A DNA stretch of 64,000 bases from Pseudorhodoferax sp. Leaf265 (GCF_001422365.1 NZ_LMMT01000008.1:107594-171593), one strand, 5' to 3'; shown: positions 32,745 through 40,893, counted from the stretch's first letter. Program-made: numbers and translations. The notes: a model not told the origin generated them from the sequence alone.

Positions 32745-35516
32745 TCAGTGCCACCCGTCGGCGTCAAGACCGTCGGAATCAAGCGAAGGGGGTGGCTCGT
32801 ACGAACCCGCGAACGGCGGCGGCGTCGGCCCCGGAATGACGATCGTGTTGGAACTCTCGGGAGTCACGACGGTGGATGTCGCTGCTGCGTCGATCGTGTG
32901 CGGTACGGCATCCGGCAGCGCCAAGGTGAGCCCGTATTGGGTGTAGAGATGAAGCATCTCGGCTTGCTGGCAACTGAGGCGCTCGTCAAATTCCAACGGC
33001 TCACGGATTTGCTCGTGGGCTTCTGCGCTTTCGAGCGACAGTGCGTTCTTGTTGGCGTCCTTGTTTGCTTTGCGCTTCTCGGCGCGCAACGCAATCTCCA
33101 CCTCGCGGCGCGTGCGATTGCCCAGCCAGCGCGCGTTAGATGCGGTCGCTGTGACCCAGCGTTTTCCGATGCAGACGTACACGACCCGGTGAAGCCACGG
33201 CTCGACCCGAACTTCGAGCTTTGATTTTTCAGGGAGGCCCCTGAAGTCCGAATGGTTGAACCACAAGCCCCCGACCCAAACTCCCCTTTGCGGATCGAGT
33301 CGGTGAAGACGCCTATGCGGATGCGGAGACGTCATCAACATCAAGTTCTCGTCGTAACGCACGAGCATGTGCTCGCGTGTGCCGGTCTCTTGCATGCGCA
33401 TCGCTTCGTAGTCACGCGGTGTCATGCCGAGCGCAGGTGATACCTCGTTGGGACGAATTTCAAACAGGAACTGTTCAGCGGCGCGGTGAAATGCGGTCAA
33501 CGTCCAGGAGGCCAAGTTGAAGCCGTTAACAGGCGCCGTGACCAGGCGAGGGTCACGCAGTTGCCGCGTGTTGCCCTCCAACTGAGCGATAAAACCTGTC
33601 TCGATGGCAAGAAAGGCGCGTTCGACGGGCGAGCCCGATCTGGGCATGCCAGGGGACCGATAGCGGATTTCGATGTTGAACAGGCTGCAGAAGAACGTGA
33701 ACTCGGCGGAGTGAAACTCCTTCCCGTTGTCGACCACGATCGTCTTCGGCAGACGCCCCCACCGTCGCACGTAATCTCGCATGAGGAGCAGTACGAGTCG
33801 CGCCGTTGGCGGGTCGTAAGACGAAATCACGGCGCGACATGATGTGGTACATGCATCGATTCCGATCGTGAGTGTCGGCTTACCAAGGGGTGTTCCGTTT
33901 GGTGAGATCGTGGCAAGCGTGGCGATGGTGTGATCGATATGCAAAACCTCGTGAGGCCGCACCCCATGTACCGGATAGGCATTGTCCAAAGAGGTGACGA
34001 TCCGGGATTTCTGGTATCGCATGCGATTTCCTTGCCGCTTTCCGATGTCCGCGCGCTTCTTGCTTTCTCGGCAGAATTTCGTGTAGGAAGCAGGAATCTG
34101 CGGATCGGGACGCCCATCTTCAGCAACGTGCTTTTCGCAGCTGATGATGTATGGCTTGTAAGCTGCCTTAATCTTGGGCATTGCCGGTGTATTGAACCGC
34201 TTGTCGATCGCTTTGTGCATCAATTCGATGGTGGTTTCGGAAAGGCGCGGACTGAAGTTGCCGCGCTCGGCCTGCCGATCCGTAAGGGCAATCAGCGCTT
34301 CCAGCGGGTTCTTCGCAAACTGCGTTTTCGCGCGATACAACCTGAGTTGGCGTTCCGAGTACCCGGACTCGGCCGGGTTCTCGAGGGCCTTCAATCGCTT
34401 CATTGCGCGTGCGAGTTCGCGGTCCGAGTAGTCAGAAAGTTGGCGTTCATCGGACTTCGAACTCAATGCGTCGGTCGCCAGCTGCCCAGCTTGGTGCAAG
34501 TTCTGCAAGGCTGCCAGCGGAAGAGTCGACTCCACTCCCGAGTCGTTGCGAACGAGCACGTCGCGTTCGCCCACCAACACAACGTGGTATTTGACGCCTT
34601 GGTATTTGAGCAGTCCGCCCACTCGAATCCAGGCGCGTCCAGGGACGGGTACCACGTTTTGAAGCGAAGTGTTTTGGACAAATTGATGAGCTTCGAACGT
34701 AGCCCTGTCGGAGTACAAGAAGAGTTCGCTCGTTGCGTCGATCAGTTGCGTCGTCAAGTCGACGTAGACATCTTTGCTGATCAACGATTTGTAGACGTCA
34801 TCGCTTTCGAAGCCAGCTCCAAGCAACTGCCGCATTTCGACGAAGCGCTCGGCTCTGACAAAATTTGCGATGTCTTCAGCCTTATGTCGTTCGAGCGGCT
34901 TAGCCTCCTCTTTCGCATAGTCCTCCAGAAAGCGTAGGTTTCGCACCAGCACTGACGGAATGCTGCTGTTGTCGATGATTGCATGGCGAATTCCCAGTGC
35001 TGCAAATGCTTCGTCAGCCGCGCGATAGTGCCAAGACATGTCGTGTTCATCCAAATAAAACTGAAATGGATTTTTCAGAGACGCATCCGACAAAGCGACG
35101 AGATCACGAACTTGTTGCGATATGACTTCCGTCTCGGTCACAACAAGGAGGTCGTTGGTGTAACGAGTCCTAGACTGCACGCGCCCAGCTGCATCTTTGA
35201 TTTCCAGCGAGACCGTGGGGGGCTGGGCAAAAAAGGCAATGACCTTTGGGTCGGCATCTGCCAACACGGCGAGCGGCCACTCGCCGCTGCGCGACTCCAA
35301 AAAGATCTGATGATTGAGCTTGGTGCTTTTGAATCTCGTACGGATGTTTCCTCGCTTTCCCTGCACCAGCCGAGCAGGGCCCTGCATTGCCTGCTGCACG
35401 TGTTCGCGACACGCTTGGCTTGCGCGCATAGAAAACAATGCGGAATTGACGCGTTCGGCGACGATATGATCGACGGCTGCGGGATTGCTGTTGTTGGACC
35501 AGTTGTTGTTTGACAT
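32745..35516 (-). CDS. tnsAB: Fused TnsA-TnsB transposase
   Basis: A 923-aa protein. Residues about 60-240 resemble TnsA endonuclease: SRSGEW supplies a Glu, AFFAQPPTVSLE is the family QP box and RYTNDLLVV supplies the Asp. The expected Glu-Val-Lys is replaced by TEVISQQ, so the catalytic Lys appears absent. The rest is TnsB: DNA-binding helices, then an rve/DDE core with Asp in LHIDHTIATLA, Asp in IVVDNGKEF and Glu in SPVERAFLAIE, and a Mu-type beta barrel. The C-terminal 60 residues are Pro-rich and acidic, a likely TnsC contact. Fused TnsAB proteins are known in some Tn7-like elements. Confidence 0.87.
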   Translation of the reverse strand: MSNNNWSNNSNPAAVDHIVAERVNSALFSMRASQACREHVQQAMQGPARLVQGKRGNIRTRFKSTKLNHQIFLESRSGEWPLAVLADADPKVIAFFAQPPTVSLEIKDAAGRVQSRTRYTNDLLVVTETEVISQQVRDLVALSDASLKNPFQFYLDEHDMSWHYRAADEAFAALGIRHAIIDNSSIPSVLVRNLRFLEDYAKEEAKPLERHKAEDIANFVRAERFVEMRQLLGAGFESDDVYKSLISKDVYVDLTTQLIDATSELFLYSDRATFEAHQFVQNTSLQNVVPVPGRAWIRVGGLLKYQGVKYHVVLVGERDVLVRNDSGVESTLPLAALQNLHQAGQLATDALSSKSDERQLSDYSDRELARAMKRLKALENPAESGYSERQLRLYRAKTQFAKNPLEALIALTDRQAERGNFSPRLSETTIELMHKAIDKRFNTPAMPKIKAAYKPYIISCEKHVAEDGRPDPQIPASYTKFCRESKKRADIGKRQGNRMRYQKSRIVTSLDNAYPVHGVRPHEVLHIDHTIATLATISPNGTPLGKPTLTIGIDACTTSCRAVISSYDPPTARLVLLLMRDYVRRWGRLPKTIVVDNGKEFHSAEFTFFCSLFNIEIRYRSPGMPRSGSPVERAFLAIETGFIAQLEGNTRQLRDPRLVTAPVNGFNLASWTLTAFHRAAEQFLFEIRPNEVSPALGMTPRDYEAMRMQETGTREHMLVRYDENLMLMTSPHPHRRLHRLDPQRGVWVGGLWFNHSDFRGLPEKSKLEVRVEPWLHRVVYVCIGKRWVTATASNARWLGNRTRREVEIALRAEKRKANKDANKNALSLESAEAHEQIREPLEFDERLSCQQAEMLHLYTQYGLTLALPDAVPHTIDAAATSTVVTPESSNTIVIPGPTPPPFAGSYEPPPSLDSDGLDADGWH

Positions 35517-35540
35517 GATTTCTTTCTAGATCGGATGCGC

Positions 35541-35777
35541 TCAAGATGCGCGGTAGTTAGGGCGCGTCTCGATTTGAGAGGGCCTCGGTGGGGTCGGTGG
35601 GATGAGTTCAGAGAGACTACGGGAATAAGTAAGCTCAATCAAAGCAGTGTCAAACTCCTCGAGAACTTCCGCGGCCTTACGGGGCGAACGGTGCGGCATC
35701 GAATTGACGTCTTTCACAGGCGGAGAAATTGGCGGGTGCGAGTTAAGTCTCACGTCGGGTCGCTTGAAGATACGCAT
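35541..35777 (-). CDS. Small Pro/Arg-rich ORF upstream of tnsAB (1)
   Basis: A possible 78-aa protein (MRIFKRPDVRL...) with AAGGGA four bases before the ATG. Its N terminus is basic and Pro-rich. A central helix (KAAEVLEEFDTALIELTYS) is followed by a Pro-rich tail. It ends 24 bases before tnsAB and begins ten bases after the next small ORF, so it is in the tns transcript. No family is recognised. It could be a DNA-bending or regulatory accessory, or simply leader sequence. Confidence 0.5.
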   Translation of the reverse strand: MRIFKRPDVRLNSHPPISPPVKDVNSMPHRSPRKAAEVLEEFDTALIELTYSRSLSELIPPTPPRPSQIETRPNYRAS

Positions 35778-35787
35778 AGCTTCCCTT

Positions 35788-36090
35788 TCAATGAAAAAAA
35801 CGAGGGCGGGTGCTCGATGAGAATCGGTATTCGATCGCGCCGGATTCTTCCGAGATGGAAATATCGAAATCCGTCGACGGGATACGTGGGGCTTTCGCTT
35901 TCGGTCTTGTCGCGGAGGCTTTGGAAAGTCTCGGTTGCGTAGTTTTCGGCCTTGGCGGCGTTGAATGGCGCAACCGCGAAGCGACATAAAGGACCGGAGT
36001 TTCTGCAGCCTCAGCGGTGCGGCTAGGACAGATCAGTGGAAAGGCTGGCCTAGGCAGTGCGGGGCTATAGCCGCGGAGAGGAAGGTTCAT
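35788..36090 (-). CDS. Small Pro/Arg-rich ORF upstream of tnsAB (2)
   Basis: A possible 100-aa protein (MNLPLRGYSPAL...) with AAGGAG seven bases before the ATG, the best ribosome site of the three. The middle is strongly basic (RPKTTQPRLSKASATRPK), then comes an acidic patch (FDISISEESGAIEY) and a basic end. No recognised domain. It is located between the other two small ORFs of the element. Confidence 0.5.
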   Translation of the reverse strand: MNLPLRGYSPALPRPAFPLICPSRTAEAAETPVLYVASRLRHSTPPRPKTTQPRLSKASATRPKAKAPRIPSTDFDISISEESGAIEYRFSSSTRPRFFH

Positions 36091-36181
36091 TGGAATACTC
36101 CTTGTTGAGTTGGTTGGTCATGCGGCGGCTCCACTCGCAGGACGAGCCTGCGAGCGACGCTTTGCTTAACCTGGGTTTTTG

Positions 36182-36424
36182 CTAGGGCGCCTGAACGCGC
36201 GAGCTGACCGCCTCGGCGTTTTCGCACGCCATGGACATCAAGTGCGGATCTGTCGAGGCCTGAATCGGATCGCACTTGCGTCGAGCAGTGCGAACGCCAG
36301 TTTGGTTGAGAAAAGGAAGGACGACCGGCTTATCAAGGGTCAATGACGAAGGTTTTTTGGCCGGTGTGGCGAAAAGCTTGGCGGCTTGGCGATGATGCCG
36401 TTTATTAGGGAGCGTGACGAACAT
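36182..36424 (-). CDS. Small basic ORF, first in the tns operon
   Basis: A possible 80-aa protein (MFVTLPNKRHHRQAA...) with GGAG eight bases before the ATG. The N-terminal half is basic (NKRHHRQAAKLFATPAKK), suggesting nucleic-acid binding. No family is recognised. It is the first ORF reading leftward from the intergenic region that carries the divergent promoter. It lies 91 bases before the second small ORF. Confidence 0.45.
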   Translation of the reverse strand: MFVTLPNKRHHRQAAKLFATPAKKPSSLTLDKPVVLPFLNQTGVRTARRKCDPIQASTDPHLMSMACENAEAVSSRVQAP

Positions 36425-36485
36425 GCAATATTCTCCAGGTGATCAAAAAAACTGGACCGAAAAGCCGTTAGGCAAACCAATCCCA

Positions 36486-36514
36486 TTGACACCCGGGGAA
36501 AATCCGCGCATAAT
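36486..36514 (+). promoter_or_regulatory. Consensus sigma70 promoter inside the Tn7-like element
   Basis: TTGACA at 36486-36491 and CATAAT at 36509-36514 with exactly 17 bases between them, pointing right, away from the tns operon. This is the best match to a housekeeping promoter that I noticed in the window. Transcription should begin near 36,521. Confidence 0.75.
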
Positions 36515-36520
36515 GAAGGC

Positions 36521-36688
36521 GCTTTCAATGAACTGGGTGTCTCTGGTTAAAGAAGCGTGATCGATTTGCCTCGGCGTTCGGTCCGGCGGCTCGAACGAGG
36601 CTAGCTCATTTCAATTCCTTTCTATGTTGAGTCGTGTTGATGTTGATGGGTGAAAGCGGCCGGTCCGGTTTGGGCCGGCCTTTTTTTT
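36521..36688 (+). ncRNA. Candidate small RNA of the Tn7-like element
   Basis: About 168 bases bracketed by the promoter above and a strong intrinsic terminator. Inside is a stable hairpin: GCCTC (36568-36572) pairs with GAGGC (36597-36601), and GTTCG with CGAAC, with a three-base bulge between. A short ORF with its own GAAGG site (36528-36560, peptide MNWVSLVKEA) lies at the 5' end, so a leader-peptide or attenuator is an alternative. No large gene follows for 2 kb. It was not seen to match any RNA family. Whether it works with TniQ, regulates tns or is unrelated is open. Confidence 0.5.
36658..36688 (+). terminator. Strong intrinsic terminator ending the candidate RNA
   Basis: GGCCGG pairs with CCGGCC across an eleven-base loop, followed at once by eight Ts on the plus strand. 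Together with the upstream promoter it defines a short transcription unit. Confidence 0.85.
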
Positions 36689-37110
36689 GGGCCAGAGCGA
36701 AGCAAAAGACGATGAATCGCCGCTACCAAGGTTCTGGCTTGGGCTCAATGTACTGTGAATTCTGGGGACTGTGTGGCCGATTCGGCTTTTCGGCGGAGTT
36801 TTGCCCTCAGTTTTTGTCGTTAAGACTTCCCACGCGTTCAAAGCTTCTGATGAGCTTTTCGCTGGGGGAGCGCAGGTTCAAGCGGGCGTAAGGTTATTCA
36901 TTTGGGCTAGCCACTCAGAAAGTGCTTAAATATCGAGAGGACGGGGTTAATTCGTAAGTGATTGATTCTCGTGGGTTAAGAGTCCGTTCGTATAATCGAC
37001 GGAATGCTTGAAAAAATTTGGTAATGCCAAAACGTTATCTATAACGAGGGGCCGAGCGTCTTGCTGCTCGCGCTCGATTGCCGGCCTTTACCCGCGCTGT
37101 CGGTCAATGT

Positions 37111-37285
37111 TGTAACTGGACAACGGGTGATGTCCGCCGCGCGACGTCGTTCCCATTGCTTTGCGCCGGAAAGTCGTTTTGGCTAGCTGTTAGGAAATTG
37201 ATGATGCGGTTGGTCAATGTCAGATACAGCTAATTTGCGCTCACTCCCCTTTTTGCATGTGACCGCGCTGGCTCGATGTCGGATG
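37111..37285. repeat. Short direct repeats, possible transposase sites
   Basis: Related words GGTCAATGTTGTAA (37111), GGTCAATGTCAGAT (37213) and GCTCGATGTCGGAT (37270) occur in one orientation. GATGATGCGGT occurs twice (37200 and 37308). Tn7-like right ends carry several such TnsB sites. The copies are imperfect and the assignment is tentative. Confidence 0.35.
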
Positions 37286-37799
37286 CTCATTGATCCGACC
37301 CAGCAGATGATGATGCGGTGACCAGTATGGGCGGCTGAAATTGGGGCAGGCCCGAAGTAAGTGGAGAACACTCAATTGGGCGCGTGCGAGCTTCCCGCTG
37401 CAGATGGAATGTGTAAGGCGTGAGTTCAAGCTTGTTTCGTTCGACTGAACTTTCTAGCTTGAACGGTATGACGCATAGAGCGGAGCAGGACCATCGCCGC
37501 AGGCGTTGGTCACGCTCGTCGCCAGGGGTCGAGAGAACGCGGGCCGTGGTTGAATGACGGCTGAACCCGATGGGAAGTCCCGAGTTCTCAGTTAACCGCA
37601 AAGCGCGGTGACATGAAAATGAAGGCCTAACGTGCGCCGTCCACGTGCGCGGCTGGCCTCAATGGCTGAGCCGCGATCCGTGAATGCGACGCTTCTGCGG
37701 AAGGGCTCAATCAGATTTCGGGCCGTTTGGACAACTTATTGTGAAAGAAGCGACAGGTTGCACACTTTGCGAAAGGATACAGATCTTGCGTGGTATTGG

Positions 37800-37823
37800 C
37801 TGTCGGGCATCGATGCCCGACAG
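37800..37823. repeat. Perfect 24-base palindrome
   Basis: The half-site CTGTCGGGCATC is followed directly by its reverse complement GATGCCCGACAG. There is no T run, so it is unlikely to be a terminator. It could be a dimeric regulator operator or a recombination core. It lies 157 bases beyond the SRAP stop. Confidence 0.6.
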
Positions 37824-37979
37824 TCGAACCTGACTTACAGATACGCCCCAGGCGCGTCGCAGCGGGCCGCCAAGGTGTCGCCATCGCTCACCCCACCACG
37901 AGGCACACCCGGGCCTGCGCGAACGCCTGGGCCCCGGGGCATGCCATGACAGCCGCCGCCAGGATCTGTCGGCAGGCCT

Positions 37980-38681
37980 TCACGCTGGCGGCCGAGCGCG
38001 CTTGGCGGCGGGCGGGATAGGCGCAGCCACTGCCACCAGCAGTTCCGCTGGGTACTGCTGCATGAAGTCCGTGGAGCGCTCGGGCGGCGCGTCCAGCCAG
38101 GCGTCGTACTGGTGCTCGTGCAGGATCACGACCATCCGCTTCTCGTCGTCCGGCTTGTGGAAGTTCTTCATCAGCGCGTGGTTGTCGGCATTGACTGTCA
38201 GCATGGTGAAGCTGCGCAAGACGGGGCCGTCCGGCGCTCGCCAACCCGTCCACAGTCCCGCGATGCCCATGGGCTTGCCGTCGGCACGGCTGATGCGCGT
38301 GGGCACCGCCTTGCCGCTGCGCCAGTCTGGCTCGTAGATCGCCTCGGCCGGGATGAGGCAGTGCTGCCCGCGGCGCCAGGCATCGCGAAAACTCGGCTTC
38401 TCGCGCACGGTCTCTGACCTGGCGTTGTACGTGCGCCGTGCGGCCACCAACGCCGCCTTGGCGTCGAGCGCCTTGGTCCAGTGCGGGACCAGCCCAAACG
38501 CACCGCCAGCTGCCTCGCGTGCCGGCAACGCGTCGTCGCCGCTCCCCCATTCCTTGGGCCGGCGGATAACGATCGACTCGTAGCCCGGCCACACGTCGAA
38601 CTTGACGCCGGCCGGCATGATGACGCCGAAATGTTCGGCCAGCCGCTTCGGATCGGAGACGCCTTCGTAGTGAGAACACGT
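37980..38681 (-). CDS. yedK: SRAP (YedK/HMCES) abasic-site protein without a normal start codon
   Basis: An SOS response-associated peptidase-like protein that forms a covalent link to abasic sites in single-stranded DNA through its Cys2. Conserved parts: FDVWPGYESIVIRRP, NARSETVREKPSFRDAW, RRGQHCLIPAEAIYEP and LTVNADNHALMKNFHKPDDEKRM. The expected first residues MCSHYEG are present, but the codon before the catalytic Cys (38681-38679) is ACG, not ATG. The next ATG (38618) would remove the catalytic Cys and 20 further residues. Either ACG is used or the gene is inactive. A LexA box lies 26 bases upstream, shared with umuD. Confidence 0.75.
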   Translation of the reverse strand, partial: TCSHYEGVSDPKRLAEHFGVIMPAGVKFDVWPGYESIVIRRPKEWGSGDDALPAREAAGGAFGLVPHWTKALDAKAALVAARRTYNARSETVREKPSFRDAWRRGQHCLIPAEAIYEPDWRSGKAVPTRISRADGKPMGIAGLWTGWRAPDGPVLRSFTMLTVNADNHALMKNFHKPDDEKRMVVILHEHQYDAWLDAPPERSTDFMQQYPAELLVAVAAPIPPAAKRARPPA

Positions 38682-38707
38682 GGCGAGATCGTACGGCGCC
38701 CGCCTAC

Positions 38708-38725
38708 ACTGGATGTGTAAACAGT
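38708..38725. promoter_or_regulatory. LexA (SOS) box between SRAP and umuD
   Basis: ACTG, ten bases, CAGT: an inverted repeat of the LexA type (CTG-N10-CAG), in the gap between two divergent DNA-damage genes. The position and partners make SOS control likely for both directions. Confidence 0.75.
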
Positions 38726-38752
38726 GTTGATCTGCCCTGCTATCCCATCCTG

Positions 38753-39154
38753 TTGGTCGGCACCCCGGTGCTGCTGCCGCTGGCCGGGTGCGGCGTGCAG
38801 GCCGGGTTCCCGTCGCCGGCCGACGACTTTCTGGTGCAGCGGATCGACCTCACGCGCGAGCTGATCACCCATCCGCAGGCGACCTTCCTGCTGCGCGTGT
38901 CGGGCGAGAGCATGCGGGACGCCGGGATTTTCAATGGCGACATGCTGGTGGTGGACAAGGCCGTCAAGCCCCGGCATGGGCATGTGGTGGTCGCGGTCGT
39001 GGACGGCGAATTTACGGTCAAGTTCCTGTACCAGCGTGCCGGCCGCATCAAGCTTCGGCCGGCGAATCCTACCTTCCCCGAGATCACGCCGCGCGAGGGA
39101 CAGACCATGGAGGTCTGGGGCGTGGTCACGGCCAGCATCAAGCGCTTCACGTGA
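38753..39154 (+). CDS. umuD: UmuD-like translesion polymerase subunit
   Basis: A 133-aa S24-family protein that cleaves itself with RecA help. The cleavage site Cys-Gly ([15 protein letters not shown]), the nucleophile Ser in [11 protein letters not shown] and the Lys in VKFLYQ are all present. The only starts compatible with the family length are TTG at 38753 or CTG three bases earlier; no ATG or clear ribosome site is visible. It lies just after the LexA box and seven bases before umuC. The normal length and intact catalytic residues argue for function, the odd start against efficient translation. Confidence 0.8.
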   Translation: MVGTPVLLPLAGCGVQAGFPSPADDFLVQRIDLTRELITHPQATFLLRVSGESMRDAGIFNGDMLVVDKAVKPRHGHVVVAVVDGEFTVKFLYQRAGRIKLRPANPTFPEITPREGQTMEVWGVVTASIKRFT

Positions 39155-39161
39155 GGCCGCC

Positions 39162-40462
39162 ATGTATGCGCTGGTGGACGGGAACAACTTCTATGTGAGC
39201 TGCGAGCGGGTGTTCCGGCCCAGCCTGCAGGGCCGGCCCGTGGTGGTGCTGTCCAACAACGACGGTTGCGCCATCGCCCGGTCGAACGAGGCCAAGGCCC
39301 TGGGCATCAAGATGGGCGCGCCCTGGTTCCAGATCCGCCACCTGGAGGACGCCGAGGGACTGGTGGCACTGTCGGCCAACTTCACGCTGTACGGCGACAT
39401 GAGCGACCGCATGATGAGCCTGGCCGCCGGGCTCGGGCCGACGCAGGAGATTTACAGCATCGACGAAAGCTTCATCGGCATGGCCGGCGTGCGCGGCGAC
39501 CTGGTCGAGCGCGGCCGCCGCGTGCGCGCGCGCATCCTGGCCTGGACCGGCGTGCCGTGCGGCGTCGGCATCGGCAGCACCAAGACGCTGGCCAAGCTCG
39601 CGAACCACATTGCCAAGACCGCAGAGCGCAAGCCCTGCTCGTACCCGCCCGATCTGGCCCAGGTCTGCAACCTGGCGGCGCTGCCTGTGGCGGGCTTGCA
39701 CGCAGTGCTGGATGCCACCGAGGTCGGCGAGGTCTGGGGTGTGGGCCGCAAGATCGGCGCGGCGTTGCAGGAGGCCGGCGTGCGCACGGTGCTGGACCTG
39801 GTGCGCAGCGACCCGGCCACGATCCGGCGCCGCTGGGGCGTGATGCTGGAGCGCACGGTGCGCGAGCTGCGGGGCATGCCGTGTGTGGGCCTGGACGACG
39901 CACCGGCCCCGAAGAAAGAGATCGCCTGTACGCGATCTTTCGGCCGGCCGATGACGGACATCGAACCGCTCATCGAGGCCGTGAGCGAGTTTGCCGGGCG
40001 TGCGGCAGAGAAGCTGCGCAAGCAGGACGGGCATGCGGGGCAGGTGCTGGTGTTCGCGCACACCTCGCCCCATCGGCCCGGGCCGCGGTTCCATCGCAGC
40101 GTGTTGTGCCGCTGCGCCGGCCGACCGCGGACACGCCCGCCCTGGTGCGCGCCGCGGTGGCCGGGCTGCACCAGATCTTCGAGTCGGGCTACGAGCTGAT
40201 CAAGGCCGGCGTGATGTTGCTGGACCTGACGCCGGCCAGCCGCATCCAACACGAGCTGGACCTGGAGGACGATGCCACCGACCCGACGCGCGCGCGGCTG
40301 ATGTCGGCCATGGACGCATTGAACGGGCGATATGGCAAGGGCACCGTGCACGCAGCCAGCACTGGTGTCAACGACCACCGCCGCGAGTGGGGCATGCGAC
40401 AGGAGCGCAGGACGCCGAACTACACCACCGACTGGCGCGAAGTGCCGGTGGCTCGGGCGTAG
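39162..40462 (+). pseudogene. umuC: umuC DNA polymerase V gene with a frameshift
   Basis: Y-family polymerase with the N-terminal [18 protein letters not shown], palm carboxylates (LVDGN, SIDESF) and helix-hairpin-helix region ([15 protein letters not shown]). At about 40,100-40,108 the frame breaks: FHRSV continues in the next frame as [10 protein letters not shown] and the normal C terminus to 40462. Adding one G in GTGTTGTG (giving GTGGTTGTG) restores a full-length protein of about 433 aa. Either a real one-base deletion has killed the gene or the base is a sequencing error. The finger, palm and thumb domains would still be made, with a wrong C-terminal tail. Confidence 0.85.
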
Positions 40463-40526
40463 GGCGTACGTGCGTGCACCTCCCTGGCGCCTATGCTGAG
40501 CATCCATTACCGGCGACCGTGAGGGC

Positions 40527-40706
40527 ATGGACATGGGAACAGAAATCGCGGCGTTGACGTTTCAACAAGCTGTGGACGCCGGCCTTTATCTGGCCAGGCG
40601 TCATCCCGTGGACCACAAGAGGCTCGTGCCGATCCTCGCTGGCGAGCACGCATTCATGTCCGCGCAGGGAGCGGACGCCGGCCCGCCGGCACGCCGCCAT
40701 GGTTGA
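40527..40706 (+). CDS. Small hypothetical protein
   Basis: A possible 59-aa protein (MDMGTEIAALTFQQAVD...) with a weak GAGG site. The composition is protein-like (FQQAVDAGLYLARRHPVDHK) and it lies 64 bases after the umuC frame. No family recognised. The stop overlaps the next decayed ORF by eight bases, as in coupled genes. Confidence 0.35.
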   Translation: MDMGTEIAALTFQQAVDAGLYLARRHPVDHKRLVPILAGEHAFMSAQGADAGPPARRHG

Positions 40707-40893
40707 GCGGCTCAGTGAATTGACGGAGCGCATGGCTGCCAGCCCCTGAGGTTCGCGGGCTCGTAGCCTGGGTCGCGCTCCAGTGCGCCCGCTCGGCAGC
40801 GCAGCCGCATGAGGCACCCAGCAACGCCAATACGGCCGCGTTCGAATGGATCGGCTGGTGTCACCGACTAGGCCAAGGCAATGCCGTTCAGAT
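40699..40893 (+). pseudogene. Decayed hypothetical ORF
   Basis: MVERLSELTERMAASP stops at a TGA. One base later the other frame continues with EVRGLVAWVALQCARSAAQ and AAFEWIGWCHRLGQGN, which read like protein. This suggests a small conserved gene broken by a one-base shift. No function is suggested. Confidence 0.3.

Larger units (their letters stand above)
29837..37330. mobile_element. Tn7-like transposon (TnsAB-TnsC-TniQ), right end not fixed
   Basis: A lower-GC block holding a complete leftward tns operon. The left end is well placed: host coding sequence stops at 29,836 and TGT begins. About 24 bases in, CAATTTCCT of the left end recurs inverted near 37,193-37,201. Short GGTCAATGT-like repeats lie around 37,111-37,285, so the right end is probably near 37.2-37.4 kb. 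No matching five-base target duplication was found, and the lost host half is not on the right side. The boundary given is therefore approximate. No antibiotic, metal or CRISPR cargo is seen inside. Confidence 0.65.
36689..37979. other. Gene-poor stretch at the right side of the transposon
   Basis: About 1.3 kb with no convincing gene. Only short ORFs without ribosome sites occur. It holds the short GGTCAATGT-type repeats and a perfect palindrome listed separately, and probably the right end of the Tn7-like element. Base composition rises back to high GC after about 37,630. Confidence 0.55.

Noticed and set aside
36634..36891. An 85-codon plus-strand ORF after the candidate RNA promoter
   Set aside because: It runs through the strong intrinsic terminator at 36658-36688, has no ribosome site and no motif.
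37193..37232. An exact right end of the Tn7-like element ending in ACA at 37232
   Set aside because: AGGAAATTG is shared inverted with the left end, but the flanking five bases (gctaa) do not match the left flank (ccagc). The rest of the repeat also aligns poorly, so I give only an approximate end.
29837..37979. CRISPR array or Cas genes that would make this a CRISPR-guided transposon
   Set aside because: No regularly spaced repeats and no Cas-like ORF was found in or around the element.
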